Source of the DNA: a virus
IMG/VR virus record: IMGVR_UViG_3300033146_002655
Span: 1 to 21,536 of that record
Reading direction: 5' to 3' (one strand)
DNA: 21,536 bases
Below the pieces are notes generated by a model that saw only the letters and a list, made by a program, of their open reading frames with translations, had not been told where the DNA came from and did not search any database. Below are positions 1 to 9,900 of this stretch, piece by piece (position 1 is the stretch's first letter; each line of letters begins with the position of its first letter). A program made the translations under genes and the position numbers.

Positions 1-114
1 ATCAGAAAACATAACACCAACTTGTGAAAGCAGGTAGTTATGCAGTGTTGTATGATGAAAATCTTTATTATAACCCTGTGCATCTGAATTCAGAAAAGCG
101 GTTCTTTGTGCCAT
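1..114 (-). CDS. Start of an unidentified phage protein (runs off the window)
   Basis: This is the first 38 codons of a gene that continues past base 1. It opens with MAQRTAFLNSDAQG, and all 38 codons are open with no TGA. A promoter-like TTGCAA/TATTAT pair lies 34 bases upstream, so it probably begins its own transcript after the fibre block. No Shine-Dalgarno site is visible. The N-terminus is too short to assign a family. By position it could be another virion or adhesin protein or the first gene of the next module. The start is fairly secure because the upstream bases in this frame are AT-rich and carry stops. Confidence 0.6.
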   Translation of the reverse strand, partial: MAQRTAFLNSDAQGYNKDFHHTTLHNYLLSQVGVMFSD

Positions 115-147
115 TTGTTATATTTATAGATAAATAATTATTATTTG

Positions 148-175
148 ATAATACTCACAAATGTTTTTTTTGCAA
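148..175 (-). promoter_or_regulatory. Sigma70-like promoter upstream of the last gene
   Basis: On the minus strand TTGCAA (170-175) is followed after 16 bases by TATTAT (148-153). The same -35 word occurs at the other promoter-like sites in this window. It lies in the gap between the broken adhesin gene and the gene starting at 114. Confidence 0.55.
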
Positions 176-664
176 GTTTTTATTATGTTATAGTAAGATA
201 CACAACTCAAGGTTCTGTATTTCATCACGATACAGATGATGTAACAGAATAAGTAACTCATCAATATACTTCTGATGCAGTTCATCATCAGCTATATGTT
301 CATGCTGTATTTCACAGTCAATTTGTTGCAAAATCGTAATATCGATATTGATGAGTGCTAGAATTATTAGACCCCCTGAATTTTACCTTTCATAAAGCAT
401 CGTCTACTGTTATTCAAACTCAATAAAATCAAGCTCATGATAATCCATTCTCATTGTAAAAAATCTTAGATTCTCATGTATTCTTATTTATAGAAAATAC
501 TGCGTATCTTAACAAATCGCTGTCAGACGAATACATTATAGCACAAGCAAATAGATAATTAGTTCCATTAAATACATAGCTGCTTCTTCTTTCTGCTCTG
601 CTGTCTCATCATGTTAGCACCATCTTGTTTATCTTAGATGAAAAATCTAAAGACATACTACCGC

Positions 665-735
665 TTACTCCGAAAATATCTACTCTATCTTTTATATTAA
701 TTGGGATTAGGTCTTGGGATTAGGTCAGCGTCGTT
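665..735 (-). repeat. Copy A of a diverged direct repeat shared by two adjacent genes
   Basis: Apart from the extra 13 bp, this stretch matches 1307-1365 closely, including an unbroken core from the TATAAAAGAT region through GACCTAATCCCAA on the minus strand. It encodes the NDADLIP...FGVSG motif near the N-terminus of the broken gene. The pair looks like the footprint of a gene duplication. Confidence 0.85.
701..726. repeat. Perfect 13-bp tandem duplication
   Basis: Two adjacent identical copies of TTGGGATTAGGTC (plus strand) occupy 701-713 and 714-726. The paralogous stretch at 1340-1355 has only one copy. Thirteen is not a multiple of three, so the duplication shifts the frame of the gene it lies in. 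Confidence 0.97.
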
Positions 736-789
736 GTAGTTTGATGCTATTCATTTGTATCACATGATGGTTTTTTGTTACTGGTTAAA

Positions 790-1389
790 TTAAGTTATTT
801 CTATTTTACATAAGAAATACGATGCTTCTGCTGTTCAGCTAGTTGCTACAACATATAAAGAATATGTTAATCAATTATCAGCATCCTTACTTGTTCATCA
901 TGTTGTTATCTCCGTTCAGGTTGTGACATGTCAATTAGCTCTAGCACCCAATATTTTTGTTTCTGGATTGTAGTCTCGATGGGATGCTATCCATCATGAA
1001 CTATAATACTGTCAGTTTATATGTATTATATTATCTGATTCTTTATACACACTATTCACTTCTTGAAATGTGTGTCAATTCATAGTCAATCATCACGTTT
1101 TTGATATATTATTCATTTGAAAATTACCTCAATATAGGTGCGAATATTTATCTGATATAAATATAATTCAAAATTTCGTATCTACAATATATTCTGCATT
1201 TATTGATGTAATAATTCAACCAGACGACCCCCAGAAAGCATCATATCTTTTTCAATCGGTTATGTATGTTATTTCTCAGTCATTTCATAATCACTCATAA
1301 TCTCATTCCACCCCGAAAACATCCACCCCATCTTTTATATTAGTTGGGATTAGGTCTGCGTCGTTTCTGTTTCCTGCACATCAAAGCAT
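790..1389 (-). CDS. Small tail/adhesin-like protein with an NDADLIP repeat motif
   Basis: The predicted protein has 199 residues with TGA read as Gly and ends at TAA 790-792. It begins with MLGCAG and has the NDADLIPTNIKDGVDVFGV block at about residues 9-27. The body is rich in Gly, Ser, Thr, Asn and Tyr with alternating hydrophobic residues, as in beta-rich adhesins. The C-terminus (GGTSKDADNGLTYS...KIEIT) resembles that of the downstream paralogue. It follows the propeller fibre gene by only 18 bases, with TAG at 1408-1410 and TAA at 1399-1401 between them. Context suggests a tail-tip or receptor-binding accessory. No catalytic motif is visible and I cannot name a family. A fusion to the fibre upstream is possible only if two frame errors are assumed. 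Confidence 0.75.
1307..1365 (-). repeat. Copy B of the diverged direct repeat
   Basis: This is the intact counterpart of 665-735. It encodes NDADLIPTNIKDGVDVFGV in the gene at 790-1389 and carries a single copy of the 13-bp element that is doubled in copy A. Confidence 0.85.
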
Positions 1390-1407
1390 ATTTATTTATG
1401 TTATAAG

Positions 1408-3240
1408 CTAAATCTTTGTATATATTCTCATTGTCACATATATACATATCAATTTGATGTTTATCCAGTCACGTGTTATTCAAACACACAAATCTGATGT
1501 AGTGTCTATTTTCGCTAGGTTGTATTCTCATATATTTACTACGTATAGGTATCAGTTATGATAATCCATATATCAAGTTTGGTCGTATACCTCATATCAT
1601 ATATCCACATCTGTTGTAGTAGCTACAGCAGAGAATGTACTTATTGTAAAGTAAGCTAATATATCACTTCAAGAGCAATACAATTTATCTCATACAACTT
1701 TGAATTGGTGTACGTTAGCTTGGTTTGGGTTACTTATATCAGCATTCAATGTGCTTGTTGGTGCACTTACTATATTCGTACCACATCTTACAAAAACTCT
1801 GGTATCTCACTCATCAACGGCTATCACTCACGCTCAAGTATATGCTCATAGTCAATCTTTTGTGATTAAGAATGTTGTATGGCTTATCTGTTTTATAGTA
1901 TTACTAGAGCTAATAGATATGTAGATATTATCTCAACTATGACAAATTCAACTACATTGATTTGGTAAAGATAATCCCGTAGACACACCTGTTGTTGTGT
2001 GTGTTCTATATAAAGTTGGTCACGTATCTCTTTGTCGGTATAAATATTCTCATACAAGATACAGAAATCACGAACATTGTGATACGATACTAAAAGTATC
2101 AACTACTTCCATAGTTGTTTTCTCTATTTTTACTATTTTACTTTGCCCTACTATTGAAGCATATACAAAGTTAGCATCTGCTTGTATATATTTAGTAACA
2201 TACCCCAGACTTTTTACTGTTCCTGCTATCTTTAACCAAGAGGTAATAGTATTTACTCCTTGTCATATACTCTCTATCTTATCATACACTGCATTTCTAC
2301 TTGGTGCGTTTGTTGTATCTCAATCCCAAGAACTATCATATGCTCAGTCTAATATTGAACCAATACTCAATTCAGTAAACGCTATATATTTAACTTCAAG
2401 ATTAGTTTCTGTAGCCGTACTTGTTATCACTACTTGTCCTGCTTGTGCTTCTATTGTTAAATACCCTGCTGGTGTATCTATAGGGAACAAGTTTACTGGA
2501 GTATCTACTGTTATATTTCAGTCTACTATAGTTCGTGGTCATGCTCAGTCTAGTGTATGTACATCAGAAGTAATATAGGTATCAGTTCACATATTGAACG
2601 CTACTATTCTGAAATCCATTGTATCACTAGCATCGTCTGATGCTATTGTTATGCTTCAAATATGTGCTTCTTTAGTTATATTCCCTACTGGCTCTGACTC
2701 AAAATATACATTGAATGGAGTCTCTTCGTCTATCCTGCTATCGTTTATTGTCACAGTAGTTGTTCAATTCATTGTTGAGTCAAATATAGCGTATCAAGCG
2801 TTGTTTGTTATCTTTTCGTATCCTATTCCTGTTGCTCGGTTATCAATTATAGCTATTCTTAAATTAGTACCACCGCCATTTAAATGTACTATATTAGCTT
2901 CTCGATTTACTCATTGGACACCAGATGGGGTTGTGTCAGCCCATTCAGGTTGTTGTGTGTATCCATTACTTGTATGATTTGCAAATATATTTCAGACACA
3001 TTCATCTTGTGAATCATTAAACATAAATTTTACTTCATATCTTCCTGCTTCTACATCAGCCTGTGTTACTCATAAATTATGTGTTATTGAGGGATTGTTA
3101 GCTGATGGAATATTATCACTCAAAAATATTGTCTGGCTACTAGCTCATCAACCAGCATCATCAACATATTTTTTTGTTGCAACATCATTGTCTTCTGTAG
3201 GTGCAGTATAATTTTTCCCTACTTTAAATTTTTCACTCAT
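1408..3240 (-). CDS. Tail fibre with a C-terminal beta-propeller-like domain
   Basis: This is a 610-residue protein with 32 TGA codons. Residues about 14-28 (PTEDNDVATKKYVDDAGG) match the common N-terminal motif of phage tail-fibre proteins. At about residues 304-322, WDGDTTNAPSRNAVYDK matches another widespread fibre motif, with TGA at the Gly of WDG. From about residue 345 there are recurring units of roughly 40 residues ending in GDxLY or GDNIY-like turns, at least five or six in number. They resemble blades of a YncE/NHL-type propeller, which would suit glycan or protein binding at the host surface. The last unit degrades before the TAG at 1408. In the -1 frame a more blade-like sequence continues, so a small indel near 1485-1490 is possible. 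The start follows the hairpin at 3309-3333. No Shine-Dalgarno site is seen. Confidence 0.85.
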
Positions 3241-3308
3241 AGTTCATTTATGGTTGCTATATGTATTCATTCAAAGATGTTAGTTATAAAAATGATACAA
3301 TATTTATC

Positions 3309-3333
3309 GGACACACGAACATTCCGTGTGTCC
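3309..3333 (-). terminator. Perfect 9-bp hairpin between two fibre genes
   Basis: GGACACACG pairs with CGTGTGTCC around a 7-base loop, eight bases past the stop of the 271-aa fibre gene. The bases that follow on the minus strand (GATAAATATTG) are AT-rich but not a T run. It may be a weak terminator or an mRNA-processing or stability element. Confidence 0.55.
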
Positions 3334-3340
3334 TAAAATA

Positions 3341-4156
3341 CTATATAATAGAGTATTCAAGTGTTATTTCAGCAGCTCAAGTTGTAGCAGAGTCTTGTAC
3401 ATAAGTACCAGTAACTTGTGTAGAAGAACCATATAAGTGATATGTATCAATAACATATACTCAAGGTACAGCTAAATTAATTTCAGAAGATGCAGCCAAT
3501 CTGTCTGTATCTCATGAGTCACCGATTTCTAATGTACTTTCAGAAGCACCATCAAAAGCCGAACTAACATTAATAACAACTTTTGTAACTATTGCATTAG
3601 ATGGAAGTTGTGCCCCAATATTTAATGGAGAAGAACTACCAAATGCCAATGTTGCTCTTTCAGCTTTCATAACTTTTGTTATAGCTGTAGACGCACCAAG
3701 GTCAACCCAAGTTGAACCATCTTCGTCTCGTAGGTATCTGTGGTCAGCTTCGTATTCATCCGTACCACCAGTTAAAGCATCAGTAACTGATATAACCATT
3801 CCTTCAATAATAGTTATTTCGTTCCAAGTAGAACCGTCACTTTTATAGACTTCATTTAGTAAAAATCCATTTCCAGCTGTAGTAACTAAAGCAAATGTTC
3901 AATCTGCTGCGGCAGGTGTAGGTACTGACCCATCTATTTGAGCAGATACATATACACTAGCTCTTTCGTCTAGGAACTTTTTTGTAACTAAATCATTATC
4001 TCCTACTGGAGTTGCACCTCTTGCAATAACGTAAGCATCATCAGCTGCATTACGATGCTCAATTGCACCACCTGATTCTTTAATTCTTGAATTTCCTTTT
4101 CCTAGTTCCAGTTCCGAACTAACTCCAGATATTCCATAGTTTTTTGTCTCTGCCAT
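3341..4156 (-). CDS. Tail fibre / adhesin protein (271 aa)
   Basis: The frame opens at MAETKNYGISG and closes at TAG 3341-3343, with only four TGA codons (3377, 3461, 3512 and 3899). Residues near 65-75 read DNDLVTKKFLDE, the same kind of N-terminal fibre motif as in the downstream gene. A middle section has repeated DGSTW elements. The last 100 residues (NAIVTKVVINVSSAFDG, LEIGDSGDTDRLA, GAAEITLEY) have the look of a beta-sandwich domain found at the ends of many phage fibres. Most glycines use GGA or GGT, unlike the neighbouring 218-aa fibre, which writes three quarters of them as TGA. That could mean high expression or a separate origin. Its role in host attachment is inferred from the motifs and position. 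Confidence 0.85.
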
Positions 4157-4181
4157 TTTATAATAAAAAAATAAATTAAAA

Positions 4182-4838
4182 TTAAACTGCTAGTTTTATA
4201 GTTTTTTTTGTGTACCTAAACTTTAGACTTCATCATACAGCTACGGACTGTAATTGTACAATTATATTCCCACCAACAATCATAAACGAATAAAGAACTT
4301 CATCAACAATATTAGGTTGTCATGTATACTGATGGTCTGCATCAGCAGATATTCAATCATGAACTATTCTCATAAATCATTCTTGATAATTTCACCCTCA
4401 TTCTAATGAGTATGATATTTCGACTACTCTATCTGTGGATATAGTTCCTACATTTATTTGTTCTGTTGAGTTATCTCAAAAGTTTACCTGTGTTTCCGTT
4501 TCTGCCTCACCTGTGTTTTTTATTGTGATTTCTGTGGCTGTTCCAGTTATTTCTATTCAAGCTCAGGCTATTAACGATTTGAAATCAAGTGCATCTCATG
4601 TTTTTGAACTATAAACTCATATTCAACTTCATATATTGCTTCAATAATTTGCCTCTCATCATCATCACATCGTGTAGACGGTTTCGAATAGACTAGTAAA
4701 TCCTTCCACTAATCGCTCTCAAATAGTATCGTCACATGGGAATGTACTTCAGTCATTAACAGTTATTTCTCATATATCTGGTAAGCCAGTATCAACTCAA
4801 ATTTGTGTTTCTCATGATATGTTTCTTAATCGCCTCAT
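4182..4838 (-). CDS. Gly-rich tail fibre / tail-tip protein (218 aa)
   Basis: This protein has 218 residues, and 24 of its 32 glycines are TGA, including a run of four in a row (4669-4680). LIAGAGIEITGTATEITI at about residues 90-107 matches the AGxGI(T)I...ITI motif of phage fibre and spike proteins, with TGA exactly at the motif glycines. This is one of the clearest proofs of the Gly reading. It starts 38 bases downstream of a strong promoter-like site and heads the fibre block, which the 271-aa and 610-aa fibres follow. It probably links the tail tip to, or forms part of, the receptor-binding apparatus. No enzymatic motif is seen. The region just after its stop is T-rich but has only a 5-bp stem, too weak to call a terminator. 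Confidence 0.85.
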
Positions 4839-4874
4839 ATAAACTAATTATATATAAAAAAATCTGTTATTTGT

Positions 4875-4903
4875 ATTATAACTATATAGCTAATATTTTG
4901 CAA
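4875..4903 (-). promoter_or_regulatory. Consensus sigma70-like promoter for the fibre block
   Basis: On the minus strand TTGCAA (4898-4903) is separated by exactly 17 bases from a perfect TATAAT (4875-4880). The first gene starts at 4838, leaving a short AT-rich leader with no Shine-Dalgarno site. It sits in the 109-base gap after the hub gene, the widest gap in the tail region apart from 12411-12523. Confidence 0.75.
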
Positions 4904-4947
4904 AGTATTTCGCAAATTGCATTAAGTAATTAATTATAATTTTCTGC

Positions 4948-5988
4948 CTAATCAACCCTGAGCTTATCTATCTTTGTATTCATACTTTCTATTAATGAAG
5001 ACAATGTGGATTCTGTCGATACTGCCTCTCATACCTCTACGACCTCATACGCTTTTCAGAATTTATATGTAAGTGTTTTTTTGATAACAAAAACATCTCA
5101 TGTATAGTCAGATATATTCACAAGTCATTCTATTTTGAGTTTTACCTTATCTCAAATATTTAAATGGAAGCCATTTGATTCATCTAACACGACCTTTATA
5201 GTTCTCTTATTTACGTTTTCTTTTTCCAATAATGCCGCTGTCTTGATTCACAAATCTCATACTTTAAAGTTTTCCACCTTTAATCAATACGGATAATCAG
5301 TTACCTCTTGAGCCAAGGTTCTGCTTCCATCAGGATTAACTCATATCACCACGTTTGACCTATTGTCTGACTGAACCTCACTCACCTCCTTTACATTTGA
5401 GGCGGATGTCGTATCAAAAAATATTTCAACCTCTCAACTTCAATAAGTTTTGTCCTCTCAAATCAACGGGGATATCACTATTTTATTATCTCTGACAGTC
5501 CAATATGCGTCCAGCTGGTCGGCTATCTCTTGGATTATTCAAGAACAAGAAGCTCAAAGTTGGTATGACATATTTATTCATCAAGAATAATCAATCTGAT
5601 ATTCTCGCAAATCCCCTAGAGTATTTCGTCTATCCATCATCCTTGAAACAATCAATCACACATCTGTTCAAATTTCTTCTTCTCCCACTAAAGCTCCCCT
5701 ATCTTGGAGTAATCATTTTGCACTTCGGCAAACAACATCAACCCTCTCGTTCAATATTGTTGCTATTTTGTTTACAGTTTTTACAAATCATTTAAATTTT
5801 AATACATCAGGGTTTCATGCTTCATATATTTCAACCTTATTATATTTTGATATATCATATCATTCTATCTGGAATTTTGCTTCTCAAAAAGATGCTAAGT
5901 CATCCGAGATTAGCACTTCTTGTTTTAGGTACTGTTGGTGTTTCACTTCAGTAGACCAATAATGTTCGTATACCTTTACTATTATCAT
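4948..5988 (-). CDS. Baseplate / tail-hub-like protein
   Basis: The open frame encodes 346 residues with 23 TGA codons and ends at TAG 4948-4950. In the siphovirus gene order the protein after the distal tail protein is the hub or tail-associated protein that closes the tube. The visible features fit a hub built on a tail-tube-like fold. An N-terminal segment reads FGEAKFQIEGYDISKY and then YEAG...KFKGFVKTV. A central domain includes YWTVRDNKIVISPL. The C-terminal part has IGDKVKLKIEGL followed by a short helix (SLIESMNTKIDKL). It is short compared with hubs that carry lysin or peptidase modules, and no such motif is seen. It starts 27 bases after the preceding stop with no Shine-Dalgarno site. 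The name is mainly from position and general pattern. Confidence 0.75.
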
Positions 5989-6015
5989 AGTATCTTTTTA
6001 TAAAACCAAATAAAA

Positions 6016-6858
6016 CTAAATAGTATTCCAAGTGTCATATCGTTGCACAATAAAACTACTCGTAGCTCCAACATCATCAGTAATCATTATACTGTTATCT
6101 CATGGTGTTAAATATATTGGCACTCATGATTCTCTCTTATACATTATATCCACACCCTCATCTTTTACAGTCCATTTTCATAGTAAAGAATTTAGCTCAA
6201 GATTGGTCGTTGTTCAATCTATTTTAAACTCCTGTCCGTTGGTTAAGTTTTTGATTCTAGGGTTCACTAAAGTTCCCACTGCAGTGATTGCACACCCAGC
6301 CTTAAAATTCCCAGCATTGTTACATAGCGAGCTACCAGAACTAGCTCCTCGTGAATTTCAAAACTTGTTTGCGAAATTTGTTCAACCAAATATACTTGCA
6401 CTTCACGATGCACTGTGCAATGTTGTTCAATATAGCTCATTTGTTTCTGCGTACAGCTCAAATCAGAATACTATTCTTGGGTCGTTTACACCATTAGAAC
6501 CTTTTGGTTTTTTATTGACTTTTGCCATTACCCACAAATCTACACCTAAGTCAGATTGGAATTCTAATTTTTTATATGGGTCTACATTCACATATGGCTC
6601 AATATTTACTTTAGATGTCAACAATGCCCAGGCTGTACCCTTCTCTACCTTTGTGATTGCAGATATATATCAATCAAAACTAAACAACCTTCAACCCTCT
6701 AGTGTGTTAGAAGCTGTGCTACCATGGTCATTTACATTATCAACAATATTGGTTCTTTGTGAAGTGACCCCCTCTACGTTACTCAACGCTATTTTTGTTG
6801 AGTAAACGTTTGCGGGAGACATATCCAATCAGTTGTACTTGAAATTCTTTCCTATCAT
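6016..6858 (-). CDS. Distal tail protein (Dit-like)
   Basis: This 280-residue protein lies directly after the tape measure, the usual place of the Dit ring that joins tube to tail tip. The N-terminus (FKYNGLDMSPANVYSTKIAL, then DNVNDHGS and EGGRLFSFDG) follows the pattern of siphovirus tail-component family proteins: an early short beta segment, a central RxxF/G-S block, then a galectin-like C-terminal part. The C-terminal segment contains AITAVGTLVNPRIKNLTNG and IDGTTTNLELNS, a typical jelly-roll strand pattern. Many glycines are TGA. ATG 6856-6858 starts 45 bases past the tape-measure stop, and the frame ends at TAG 6016-6018. Confidence is good for Dit by synteny and pattern, without a database search. 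Confidence 0.82.
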
Positions 6859-6903
6859 GATTTATGTTATATGGAGTAAATTAGAATATTCTTTGGCTAG
6901 AGA

Positions 6904-9900
6904 CTAAATCTTTACAGACTGTCTCAGCATTCTTTCAAGGGACTCTAGGTCTAGTCAATTATTCACAGTTATTTTGTTTGATTGGTTTATGGTTTTCAGT
7001 GTTTGTGCATCCATTGTCTGCCCCAAGTTTGCATCTGCTCTAAGTCCAACAACAACTTTTAACATTTTTAAGATATCACTTCAATCTGATTTATCTTTTT
7101 TCAAAAACTCCGTCAACATTGATGAGACATTGCTAAGCTTATCAAGTGCTTCTTTTTGCTCTTTAAGGTCAGCTCTATACTCAGATGAGACATCTTCATC
7201 AAAACTTCACATATCAACTCAAGATAAATTATCTCTAACATTAGAGCTTTGGAAATCTTCAAATGTAAATCACTCTCAATACATACCTTTACTTTGCATA
7301 TACATATTCGCGGCTTGAATGTAATAATCTTTTAGCTCTTCAAGTTTTAATTTGTTTGCGTCTTTTAAGTCCTGAAGTTCTGTTTGTTTAGCTTTCAAAT
7401 CCATATCACGAGCATCTAATATTCATTGTGTCTTTGTTGTCAACTCATTATTCAGTGCGTCTCTTATCTCACTTGTAGACAACTCATTCTCAGCCACAGA
7501 TTTCTCTTGGATTAGCGATGCTCTAGTATCATAATAATCCTGTAATTGTTTTTCTAGTTTCTCTAGCTTAATTCTTTGTGCTTCTTCTTCCTGTACATCA
7601 AGCTGTGCTCTTAGTGACGCCTCTTCTGTTGCAGCAGTAACCATTAATGCTTGTTCGTCTGCTAGTTTTGTTTGCAAGTCTGTCAGCTCTAGGTTGTATG
7701 CGTTTAATTTTTCGTCACGCTCTCTTATAATCTTCTCAGCAGGTGTTTCTGTGGTCTTTGTCTCTGCTGCCGAAATATCCGCTGCTGAAACCTCTCATGC
7801 TGCAAGTGCTTGTTCTGCTAATGCTGATGTTATATCGTTCTCAAGCTTTAGTTTTTCCTCTGCTTCAGCTGTAGATATAAACGCCATTCAATTCAAAACA
7901 TCAAGCCTTTTTTGATTTTTCTCTATCTCATCTCAAAGCTCTACATACCTATCTGCTAGTGAAACTTTAGAGTCGCCTTCTAGTTTAGACATACTTTCGT
8001 TTATCTTATCTATACTTTTAAGATAATCCTCTATGTTTCAGTTTCATTCCTTGATTTGGTCTGTTACTATTTTCCAATCCTCAGATAGGGTAGATGTTTC
8101 TTCGCCAGCCTGAGCTATTGCTAATTGTTGTTCCTGTATCTGTATATTAACTTCTTCAAGTTCCGACACGATATCAACATACCTTTCCTGTAGTTCTTCG
8201 GTTGCATCCGTTTTTATTTTATCCATCTCATCGTTCACCCTCTTCATTTCGTCTGCCAAATCAGCAAGAGCCTTTGCAGTTTCTTCTATTCAACCTCAGA
8301 TACCGTTGTATGCGTTCTGTCCAGCTTCTTTGATTTCTTTTCGCTTTGCTATAACTTCTTCTGCATTTTCCAAAATAGTTTCATGGGTTTTTCATTCTAA
8401 CTCTCTTACTTTTGTTTCATATTTTTCTTTTGCTTTCATTATTGCCTCAGCTTTTTTTCTCTCATCGTCATATGTCTTTTCTATATGCTGGAGTCTTGTA
8501 ATATATCTATTCTCTTCTAGCACTATCTCTGCTTGTATAATAGCGTTTCTGGCTTCTGCAGAACTTAATCAAGCTCACATAGCTGCGTTTTCTGCCTCTT
8601 TTAATTCTACCAATTTTGTTGATAACTCAAGTTGCTCATCCATAAGACGTTTTTTTGTTTCCTCAGATAATCAACCTGCAGCCAAAAGTTCTCATATTCA
8701 TTTAAGTTTATCTTCTGCGTCTCATGATGTTTCAACTATTTGTCATAAAACATTTTCAATCTCACCAAGTTTTTCTTTTGTATTGGTTATATTTGGGGTT
8801 TTCCACGGAGTGATGTCATCTAAAGATATTGCGTTTATGGCGTTTAACCTATCTGCTAAATCTCAAAGAGCCGTGACCTCGTTGTTTATCTCCTTTGTGA
8901 TACTTATATTAAAAATATCTCACAATAATGATTTATCGAATTTCTTTTCTATTCGGCTAAGGTCATCGTACTCATCCTGCAATGAAGCAATTTTTGCTTG
9001 TTGAACTTTTATTAAGTCTAATAATGTTTGCCTAGAATCAGCAGACACACCCCTTAATATCTCCCTTATTTTATTTAATCAAGACGCTGTTCAATCCATA
9101 TTAAGCTCAATACCGTTTAGTATTTTTGTTTGTTCTTCAACACCATATCATCATTCCGAAACTAATTTTAATACCTCGGCGTGAGAATTTAGCGCTTTGT
9201 CTGCTTTTGAAAAAGTTTCACTCGCTTTTTTTACCTCTTTTTCCATTTCGAAATACGCAGTATCGACCTCCCCTATTTTTTTAGAAAAAATATCATATGC
9301 TTCAGCCTCACCTAGAATATTGACATTATCATAATATTCTTTCTCTATTTTATTCTTTTTTTCTTTAAGGTCTAATAGTTTTTTTATTGCATCGGTTTCT
9401 TTGTTAGCTAACTCTTGCTTTGTTTTATTGTTTTCACTTATTTTTCTTTCAATAATAGCCTGTGCTTCAATTTGAGATAATGTAAGTTTCTTTTCTTTCG
9501 CCAACATTCTTTCTGCAGCTATTAATTTATCTAACTGCTCCGTATATTGTTCTATACTTATTTTTCAAGACAAATATTTTTGCATCAATTCATCCTGTGA
9601 GTCAGTATTTTTTTCAATTTCATTATTTAATTCTCATAATTTGTTTTTTAATATATCTGTTTTTGTAGCCATAACATCAACGCCACCTCACCATATAGCA
9701 AATACCGTTCACAATGCTCATGCTGCTGTAAGTAGCACCATCAATGGAATTCATAATCAACTAAGTGCTAATACCGCCGCTGCTAGTGCAGCAGTAAAAA
9801 TTATTAACGTAGTTCCAAATCATTTAAACTTTTCAGATATATTATTAAAAGCAGTTACTAACTTTATCTTTATTTTTAATAAAGTTTTATATGCTGGAAT

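Larger units (their letters stand above)
183..765 (-). pseudogene. Frameshifted small tail/adhesin protein, paralogue of the next gene upstream
   Basis: From the ATG at 763-765 the frame reads a short start, then NDADLIP, then reaches TAA at 697-699 after only 22 residues. A perfect 13-bp direct duplication (701-726) causes this. Removing one copy restores an open frame of 189 codons ending at TAA 183-185, using TGA as Gly more than 15 times and with no TAA or TAG. The repaired protein starts with the same NDADLIPxNIKDxVDxFGVxG block as the neighbour at 790-1389. It ends with a similar GGT...GxTYS...SG...IT* pattern, so the two are tandem paralogues. The block resembles short repeats found in phage tail-fibre proteins. 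The 3' part could still be made from an in-frame ATG at 654-656 (157 aa), though no ribosome site is seen. The lesion may be a real mutation, a reversible switch or an assembly error. Confidence 0.75.

Noticed and set aside
1700-2977. Plus-strand open frames of up to 193 codons (for example 1997-2578 and 2594-2977)
   Set aside because: They lie opposite the propeller fibre gene, and their composition (Ser, Ile, Thr, Tyr-rich, hydrophobic) is that of an antisense shadow. The minus strand reads as a coherent fibre with known motifs.
6267-6461. Minus-strand frame of 64 codons, and a similar one at 1893-2102
   Set aside because: Each is in a different frame from the full-length gene that covers it, and the covering gene has family motifs.
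6032-6805. Plus-strand frame of 257 codons
   Set aside because: It mirrors the distal tail gene on the minus strand; it lacks any motif or start signal and exists because TGA-as-Gly genes leave the other strand open.
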